Assembly (NCBI GenBank): GCA_965276755.1
Contig: OZ255625.1
Span: forward strand, 2,108,001 to 2,172,000
DNA length: 64,000 nt
Source of the DNA: CAJCIS01 sp965276755
Lineage (GTDB): Bacteria; Pseudomonadota; Alphaproteobacteria; Acetobacterales; Acetobacteraceae
Direction: 5' to 3'
This document shows positions 59,424-64,000 of this stretch, one piece after another (the first letter of the stretch is position 1; each line of letters starts with the position of its first letter). Both the position numbers and the translations under genes were made by a program. The notes under the pieces were generated by a model, which did no database searches, was not told where the DNA came from, and worked only from the letters and a program-made list of their open reading frames with translations.

Positions 59424-60227
59424 ATGCAGGAAATCTGGCGGCCGTCTGTCTGGCGCGGTGAGTGGTCGGCAGGCGAGCGCAGGCTGGCGCAGGAAATGGC
59501 CATTGCGATCACCTATAATCGCGTGACTCACGCGGTGATGATGGCCACGCCCGCGGATTTGCAGGATTTCGCGGTGGGCTTTTCGCTGGCCGAGCAGATC
59601 GTGCCTTCGCCTGAGCAGATCGAGGAATGTGCCATCGTCGACGCACCCCAGGGCTTGGAGCTGCGGCTGTGGATCGAGGCTTCGCTGATGGCGGGGCTGG
59701 AACGCCGGCGACGCACGCTGGCGGGTGCGACCGGTTGTGGCATGTGCGGGCTGGAGAGTCTGGAGGCGGCGATGCAGGCACCACCCGCCGTTCCCGCGGC
59801 GGGTGACGTGTTCTCGGCCGCTGAGATCATGGCCGCGGTGGCAAGCCTGGCGCCGGCGCAGGTGCTGGGGGGTGCGACGCGGGCGGTGCATGCAGCCGGG
59901 TTCTGGCGACGGGACGCTGGGTTGGTGGCGTTGCGCGAGGATGTCGGCCGGCACAATGCGCTGGACAAGCTCGCCGGCGCCCTGGCCCGCGCGGGGGTGT
60001 CCGCGGCAGAGGGATGCGTGGTGCTGACGAGCCGGCTATCCATTGAATTGGTGCAGAAGGCGGCGCGCATGGGGGCGCGGGTGGTGGTTGCCATCTCTGC
60101 GCCTACGAGCCTGGCGGTTCGGGTAGCCGAGGCGGCGGGGATGACGCTGATAGGAGTTGCGCGGAATGACGGCTTCGAGGTGTTTTGCGGCGGCGAGCGG
60201 GTGGGAACGCCTCCTTCCGCTAAGTAA
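59424..60227 (+). CDS. fdhD: Formate dehydrogenase sulfurtransferase FdhD
   Basis: A 267-aa protein. LAQEMAIAITYNRVTHAVMMATPADLQDFAVGFSLAEQIV is the FdhD N-terminal region, TGCGMCGLESLEAAM holds the conserved CxxC of the sulfur-transfer loop. REDVGRHNALDKLAGA and LTSRLSIELVQKAARMG complete the signature. FdhD passes sulfur from IscS to the molybdenum cofactor of formate dehydrogenase. No formate dehydrogenase gene is in the window. ATG 59424. Its TAA stop is the first base triplet of an R4 repeat. Confidence 0.93.
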   Translation: MQEIWRPSVWRGEWSAGERRLAQEMAIAITYNRVTHAVMMATPADLQDFAVGFSLAEQIVPSPEQIEECAIVDAPQGLELRLWIEASLMAGLERRRRTLAGATGCGMCGLESLEAAMQAPPAVPAAGDVFSAAEIMAAVASLAPAQVLGGATRAVHAAGFWRRDAGLVALREDVGRHNALDKLAGALARAGVSAAEGCVVLTSRLSIELVQKAARMGARVVVAISAPTSLAVRVAEAAGMTLIGVARNDGFEVFCGGERVGTPPSAK

Positions 60228-60263
60228 TACCAGCCAGCAGAAAGATTAACTCTCAGAGTAAGG
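60225..60263. repeat. R4 repeat at the fdhD stop
   Basis: TAATACCAGCCAGCAGAAAG then ATTAACTCTCAGAGTAAGG, the reverse complement of 45200-45238 with two differences. Its first three bases are the fdhD stop codon, just as the other copy starts with the stop of the polysaccharide-export gene. It abuts an R1 pair. Confidence 0.7.
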
Positions 60264-60362
60264 CTGGGGGAGATGTGCCATCCCCCCCAGACCCCCCGTC
60301 GATTGTAGAGCCTCGTTCAAAATAATGACGGGGGGTTTGGGGGGGATGGCACATCTCCCCCA
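60264..60362. repeat. R1 repeat, inverted pair, between fdhD and tag
   Basis: Left arm 60264-60300, linker of about 26 bp, right arm 60327-60362. The right arm is read by the tag frame and supplies its last codons and stop, with the same GGDVPSPPNPPS text as at the end of truA. Confidence 0.85.
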
Positions 60363-60931
60363 ATCCTTCTGGGGGTAACCAGCTTATGCCGAAAGCAATC
60401 GACCACGTGGTCGTTCACCAGCCCAATCGCCTGCATCCACGCATACACGATCACCGGTCCGACAAACGTAAAGCCCCGCGCGCGCAGCGCCTTGGATATG
60501 TCCATTGAAAGCGGTGTCTGCGCCGGCACATCCTCCCGCCGCGTCCAATGATTCTGGATCGGCGCGCCACCTGTGAAACGCCAGACGAAGTCGGCGAAAT
60601 CCTCCCCGCCATCGCGCATCTTCAGATACGCCTGCGCGCCACCAATACACGCTTCGATCTTGGCGCGCGAACGGACGATGCCCGCATCGCCCATCAGCCT
60701 GTCCAGATCGGCCTGCCCAAAGCGCGCAACCAATTCAGGATCGAATTGGGCAAAGGCGGCGCGGAAGGCCTCGCGCTTGCGCAGGATCGTGATCCAGGCA
60801 AGCCCCGCCTGAAAGCCGTCCAGCATCAGCTTTTCCCACAGAGCGCGCGCGTTTCGCTCCGGCACGCCCCATTCCTCGTCATGATAGCGGCAATAGAGTG
60901 GATCGGTGCCCGCCCAATCGCACCTGATCAT
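60317..60931 (-). CDS. tag: DNA-3-methyladenine glycosylase I
   Basis: A 204-aa base-excision repair enzyme. MIRCDWAG (zinc Cys4), YHDEEWGVP (zinc His17), EKLMLDGFQAGLAWITILRKREAF (with the catalytic Glu), and a C-terminal DHVVDCFRH with the last two zinc ligands give a full Tag. ATG 60931 overlaps the stop of the GT90 gene (ATGA); the longer frame to 60982 is unlikely. The final 13 or so residues (IGGDVPSPPNPPSLF) are translated from an R1 arm and are foreign to the family. Confidence 0.93.
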   Translation of the reverse strand: MIRCDWAGTDPLYCRYHDEEWGVPERNARALWEKLMLDGFQAGLAWITILRKREAFRAAFAQFDPELVARFGQADLDRLMGDAGIVRSRAKIEACIGGAQAYLKMRDGGEDFADFVWRFTGGAPIQNHWTRREDVPAQTPLSMDISKALRARGFTFVGPVIVYAWMQAIGLVNDHVVDCFRHKLVTPRRIGGDVPSPPNPPSLF

Positions 60932-62361
60932 GCCAGGCGCACCCGGAACGCCTCTATCGCGCTGCCTGACTCCGCGCGGCACTCCACGCCCATTTCAGAT
61001 ACCTTGGCCTTGCTGCCATCGATAAAGCGCGCCTCTATCTCGATGTTCAGCGGGTCAGGCTCGCGTGCCTTCTCCAGCCGGATGCCGGTAATTGCCGCGC
61101 CCTCGCCGCACCACGTGCCTTCGGTGATCGTGGGGGTGAAACCTCCGTCATGCGTGCTCGCCTGGTAGTATAGCCGCGGCGACTCCGCGCGCGGCTGGCA
61201 CAGCAACTTGAACGATGTCAGCGCGACGCCGCTTTGCATTGTTCCCACCCAGTCATGCGTCTCGCTGAAATGTTGCGGCCCGTCTGACCCACGGGCCACG
61301 GCCACCACACGCCGCGGCGGCGTGCCCGGCTGCGGCCTGTCACCGTCGTACAGCATCTGAGCATACCCGGTCAGCAGCCGCACCATGTATTCCGTCACTC
61401 GCTCGCGCGTCAGGTATTGATGTGCGAATAACCGCCCGGCATCGGCCACCGGCAGATACCGGCCAGGCTGCACGCGTTCAGCCGCAAGAATCGCAAGTAC
61501 ATTTTCGTCCGTCTCGATCGGCACGTAATGCACGTGCGGCACCAGGCCGTCGAAATAATACAGCATATCGTCGGAGTCATACTTCAGGAGAACACACAAG
61601 CTGGCAAGCGCCACGGCCACGCGCGAGCACGTCGCGCCATTGCCGTCCATCGAAATCAGGAATCGGCTGTGGAATTGCTCGGACCATTGCAGCACCGGGC
61701 GCTGGCAATAAGGCTGCGCCTCCAACAGCTTCCGTGCCTCATCACCGTCACATTGCACGATGTTCGGAAGCCTGAAATCCACGTCCAGCCGGCCATTGAA
61801 GAACGCGGCGGCCCGTAGCCGGGGCAACGTTGCAGCCAGAATTCTCTGCACCGTATTCGTCCCGCCACTCGTGGCACCGGCAAATACCGCTCGGGCCACC
61901 TTGCGCGCGTAGGGCAGCGTGTCCTTGAACCGGGCGTCTTCGTAAAAATCTAGGCTGAGGAAGTCGATATCTGGCAACAACAACCAGGTCTGGTCATCGC
62001 TGCGCTGCAGACTGAAAATGGGCTGTTTCGGACCCGTTGCCTTGTCCTGCATGCTGATGCAGATGGTGGCGTTGAAGGCCGGCGGGAGTTGCAGGGCAAC
62101 ATCGCCCAAGAACTTCAGATATTGCTGCGTGCGATCGTCCTGGCGCGCACTGGCTGGCGCACCAGCGTTGGCCGGCCGCAGCACGACGCGCCGTTCCGAA
62201 ATTCGAAACAGACGCAAGCCTGGTGCCCGCTGCACGATGCTGTAAAGCTGGTGCTCCAGTTGCGTGCGCCGCAACCCTCGCGCGCGCCAAGGTGCCAGTT
62301 CCCGATCAGCCCAGGACTGGATCGTGGCACTGACTGGATCGGTTATTTCAGGCGGCGCCAC
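60928..62361 (-). CDS. GT90 (CAP10-like) glycosyltransferase family protein
   Basis: A 477-aa soluble protein. The middle third has the CAP10/GT90 layout: LLLPDIDFL, then PYARKVARAVFAGATSGGTN. FLISMDGNGATCSRVAVALASLCVLLKYDSDDMLYYF comes before GLVPHVHYVPIETDENVL. The GNG/R and K-Y...P..HY.P segments match donor- and acceptor-site strands of this family (xylosyl/glucosyl transferases acting on proteins, capsule or LPS). The C-terminal 130 residues form a beta-rich region (GSDGPQHFSETHDWVGTMQSG and on) that may bind a sugar. ATG 62361 starts cleanly; the stop overlaps tag. Acceptor unknown. Confidence 0.75.
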   Translation of the reverse strand: MAPPEITDPVSATIQSWADRELAPWRARGLRRTQLEHQLYSIVQRAPGLRLFRISERRVVLRPANAGAPASARQDDRTQQYLKFLGDVALQLPPAFNATICISMQDKATGPKQPIFSLQRSDDQTWLLLPDIDFLSLDFYEDARFKDTLPYARKVARAVFAGATSGGTNTVQRILAATLPRLRAAAFFNGRLDVDFRLPNIVQCDGDEARKLLEAQPYCQRPVLQWSEQFHSRFLISMDGNGATCSRVAVALASLCVLLKYDSDDMLYYFDGLVPHVHYVPIETDENVLAILAAERVQPGRYLPVADAGRLFAHQYLTRERVTEYMVRLLTGYAQMLYDGDRPQPGTPPRRVVAVARGSDGPQHFSETHDWVGTMQSGVALTSFKLLCQPRAESPRLYYQASTHDGGFTPTITEGTWCGEGAAITGIRLEKAREPDPLNIEIEARFIDGSKAKVSEMGVECRAESGSAIEAFRVRLA

Positions 62362-62370
62362 AATCGCCGC

Positions 62371-62979
62371 CTAGGCGCGCCGCACGGACAGAATAGGCAC
62401 AGGCCGGCGCAGCATCTGTCCCGCGGTATAGGCGTTCGGACTAGGACCGCCCCCATCCATGCGCCAGATGACGCGCACCAGATCCATGCCGTGCACCACG
62501 CGTCCAAACGCGGCGAACCCCTGCCCATCCGCTTGCCGCGCGCCGCCATAATCCAGGCCAGGCTGGTCACCCAGGCAGATGAAGAATTCCGCCCCGCTCG
62601 CACTGCCCGGCGCATCGCGCGGCAACGACAGCGTGCCATCCATGTGGCGCAACCCGGTCATCTTCGTGCTCTCATGCGCCACATTCCCGAACGATCCAGA
62701 CCCGGGCCGCGCACCACCCTGCACCACTGAAATCGGCGCGCGCCCATGGTCATTGTCAGGCCGCACCACGCGTGTAAACACCCCGCCGTCGTAACGCCGC
62801 GCATCGATATACCGCAGGAAATCGGCCGAGGATAACGGCGCCCGCGCCGCGTAAAGCTCAATGCCAATCATCCCGGCCGCCAGCACCATATCCACGCGCA
62901 CCAGCGCGGGCGCGCTCCATGCCGGCCATGCAATCAGCGCCGCCCCGCCGGCCACCACCTGCCGACGCGCCAGCATCAC
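62371..62979 (-). CDS. Cyclophilin-type peptidyl-prolyl cis-trans isomerase, exported
   Basis: A 202-aa protein. A hydrophobic export segment (RRQVVAGGAALIAWPAWS) precedes a cyclophilin domain: IGIELYAARAPLSSADFLRYID, FTRVV, GTLSLPRDAPGSASGAEFFICLGDQPGLDYG, and QGFAAFGRVVHGMDLVRVI. Active-site Arg (FTR) and the QF-like AEFFI strand are kept; the usual Trp is missing, as in many bacterial members. It assists folding in the periplasm. The twin Arg may mean Tat export. The start overlaps the greB stop (ATGA). Confidence 0.9.
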   Translation of the reverse strand: MMLARRQVVAGGAALIAWPAWSAPALVRVDMVLAAGMIGIELYAARAPLSSADFLRYIDARRYDGGVFTRVVRPDNDHGRAPISVVQGGARPGSGSFGNVAHESTKMTGLRHMDGTLSLPRDAPGSASGAEFFICLGDQPGLDYGGARQADGQGFAAFGRVVHGMDLVRVIWRMDGGGPSPNAYTAGQMLRRPVPILSVRRA

Positions 62980-63500
62980 GCCACAACCCCATCCGCCGCA
63001 GGGTAGGCAATCGCCAGCACTTCCACCGCCTCCACCCCGGACGGTCCGTGCATCCGCACCACATCGCCCAGCCGCGACCCCAGCAACGCACGCGCAATCG
63101 GCGAATACAAACTCACCTCCCCACGCGCGAAATCCGCCTCATCCGCCCCCACAATGCGCACCGTGCGTTCCACTTCGTCATCATTGACATACGTCACGGT
63201 CGCCCCAAAAAACACCCGATCGCGCACCGTCTGCGCGGAAGCATCCACCACCTCGGCAATCTCCAGCCGCTTACCCAAAAACCGGGCGCGTCGGTCAATC
63301 TCCCGCAGCCGCTTCTTGCCATACAAATAATCGCCATTCTCGGAGCGGTCGCCATTGCCCGCCGCCCAATGCACAATCTCCACAATCTTCGGCCGCTCCA
63401 CACGCATCAATTCATGCAGCTCCGCGCGCATCCGCCCATACCCCGCCGGCGTCATGTACGCCCTGGCGCCAGGCGGCAATTGCCGTTCTTCGTCGTCCAT
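62976..63500 (-). CDS. greB: Transcription elongation factor GreB
   Basis: A 174-aa Gre factor that stimulates cleavage of backtracked RNA in RNA polymerase. MTPAGYGRMRAELHELMRVERPKIVEIVHWAA, then GNGDRSENGDYLYGKKRLREIDRRARFLGKRL is the coiled-coil with the acidic tip (D..SENGDY). The FKBP-like C-terminal domain has FFGATVTYVNDDEVERTVRIVG and VSLYSPIARALLG. The extended basic coil and the YGKKRLREID text favour GreB over GreA. ATG 63500 is preferred; an upstream ORF extends into an R2 repeat. Confidence 0.93.
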   Translation of the reverse strand: MDDEERQLPPGARAYMTPAGYGRMRAELHELMRVERPKIVEIVHWAAGNGDRSENGDYLYGKKRLREIDRRARFLGKRLEIAEVVDASAQTVRDRVFFGATVTYVNDDEVERTVRIVGADEADFARGEVSLYSPIARALLGSRLGDVVRMHGPSGVEAVEVLAIAYPAADGVVA

Positions 63501-63526
63501 GTTGGCCTCGGTTGCGGAAAGGTTAA

Positions 63527-63700
63527 GTAAGGCCAGGCGCTCTGCCCCTGGACCCCGCTGGGGCCTGAGGCCCCAGACCCCCAATTGTTAGGTGAAGGAG
63601 GGGGGCCGACTCGCGCGTTTGGCCCCCCTCCTTCACCTAACAAATAGGTTCTAAGGACTTGTCCTTAGCGGGGGTCCAGGGGGCAGAGCCCCCTGGCTTA
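63527..63700. repeat. R2 repeat with a perfect 23-bp stem
   Basis: Ends CCAGGCGCTCTGCCCCTGG and CCAGGGGGCAGAGCCCCC as in the 17.5-kb copy, with the shared GGTTCTAAGGACTTGTCC block. In the middle, 63585-63607 and 63621-63643 are perfect 23-base inverted repeats (TTGTTAGGTGAAGGAGGGGG and its complement) around a 13-bp loop. It lies between greB and the LysR gene. Confidence 0.75.
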
Positions 63701-63701
63701 C

Positions 63702-64000
63702 TTATCTCTCCTGCAATCGAGCCAGCAGGAAGTCGCGAAACACGGCGACGCGTTTGGAATTGCGCAGTTCTTCGGGATAGACGAAGTAGCAATCGATCTT
63801 TGGGCGCTTGGCATCTGGCAACAGGCGTGTCAGGCCTTCCAGTTCCGGCGCCATCCAGCTCGGCAGCGAGCCGATGCCCAGCCCCGCGCGGATGGTTTGG
63901 GCCATGCTGGCGACGTTATTGACTTCCAGCACCGCCCGCCGCGGCGCGCCTGGCCGGCGTTCGGCTTCGGCCAACCAGTTTATTTCGGCGACGGGCGGAT
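63702..64000 (-). CDS. LysR-family transcriptional regulator, C-terminal part
   Basis: The frame is open to the right edge, so the N-terminal DNA-binding domain lies outside. The visible hundred residues read as the second half of a LysR effector domain: VLEVNNVASMAQTIRAGLGIGSLPSWMA, then LTRLLPDAKRPKIDCYFVYPEELRNSKRVAVFRDFLLARL. The YFVYPE...S.RV.AFRDFL end is typical of the LysR subgroup related to DsdC/GcvA/AaeR types. Target unknown. Confidence 0.85.
   Translation of the reverse strand, partial: PPVAEINWLAEAERRPGAPRRAVLEVNNVASMAQTIRAGLGIGSLPSWMAPELEGLTRLLPDAKRPKIDCYFVYPEELRNSKRVAVFRDFLLARLQER

Noticed and set aside
486..60362. R1 repeats as a CRISPR array
   Set aside because: Copies are far apart, occur in both orientations and lack regular short spacers or nearby cas genes.

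Overview
The window is GC-rich, densely packed bacterial DNA, best read as an alphaproteobacterium of the Acetobacteraceae type. The grounds are a fused transaldolase/glucose-6-phosphate isomerase inside a pentose-phosphate cluster, an NAD-type isocitrate dehydrogenase, the Hsp20-DUF1150 pair, the argH-lipoprotein-lysA-TIGR02302 order, and several families of GC-rich or poly-T/poly-A intergenic hairpin repeats. The genus cannot be fixed from sequence alone.

Layout. 1-5.5 kb: the end of an S9 peptidase, then def-fmt-truA (translation start and tRNA modification), a small heat-shock protein with DUF1150, and a small membrane protein/winged-helix/DUF4287 operon. 5.7-11.6 kb: a CNNM/CorC transporter-like protein, an AT-richer two-gene unit read here as a peptidoglycan hydrolase plus periplasmic immunity protein, comM, and an epoxide hydrolase. 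11.7-20.9 kb: an M13 peptidase behind four type II secretion pseudopilin genes (gspH-I-J-K), then an RND efflux adaptor and pump. 21-30.5 kb: a one-direction carbon-metabolism block (tkt, tal-pgi, gnd, two HAD phosphatases, pgl, rpiA, gntK). 30.6-42.4 kb: a TlpA-like thioredoxin, then argH-lptM and lysA-TIGR02302. These two pairs are normally neighbours but are split here by about 6 kb of inserted DNA: a GloVer-repeat protein with a broken copy of itself, and a complete 4.24-kb transposon. 42.6-44 kb: two toxin-antitoxin modules, one with a frameshifted toxin. 44-64 kb: isocitrate dehydrogenase, a polysaccharide-export lipoprotein, a large PLP-fold protein, sulfate activation (cysD-cysNC-cysQ) and, further on, cysH with fdhD, a sugar/envelope group (flavin oxidoreductase, epimerase, large membrane protein, GT90 glycosyltransferase), tRNA-Met, a DNA glycosylase, a cyclophilin, greB and the end of a LysR regulator.

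The most unusual material is mobile. The transposon at 34291-38528 has near-perfect 23-bp inverted ends and an 8-bp target duplication (AAGTTTTT). It carries an IS1-like transposase plus six passenger genes, among them an overlapping pair of an unrecognised 201-aa protein and an HTH-ImmA/IrrE metallopeptidase. Its insertion split one of the window's own hairpin repeats. A second theme is a dispersed palindromic repeat (family R1; about 15 arms at 10 sites) that lies at gene boundaries. It has apparently inserted in frame into the first codons of fmt and gspJ and supplies the last codons and stops of truA and tag.

Other points of note are a DNA-binding HTH domain fused in frame to CysD, repeats whose edge coincides with two stop codons (family R4), and a lysA whose family-like N-terminus extends upstream of any ATG, GTG or TTG start. 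Function assignments rest on motif recognition by eye; no database search was run.
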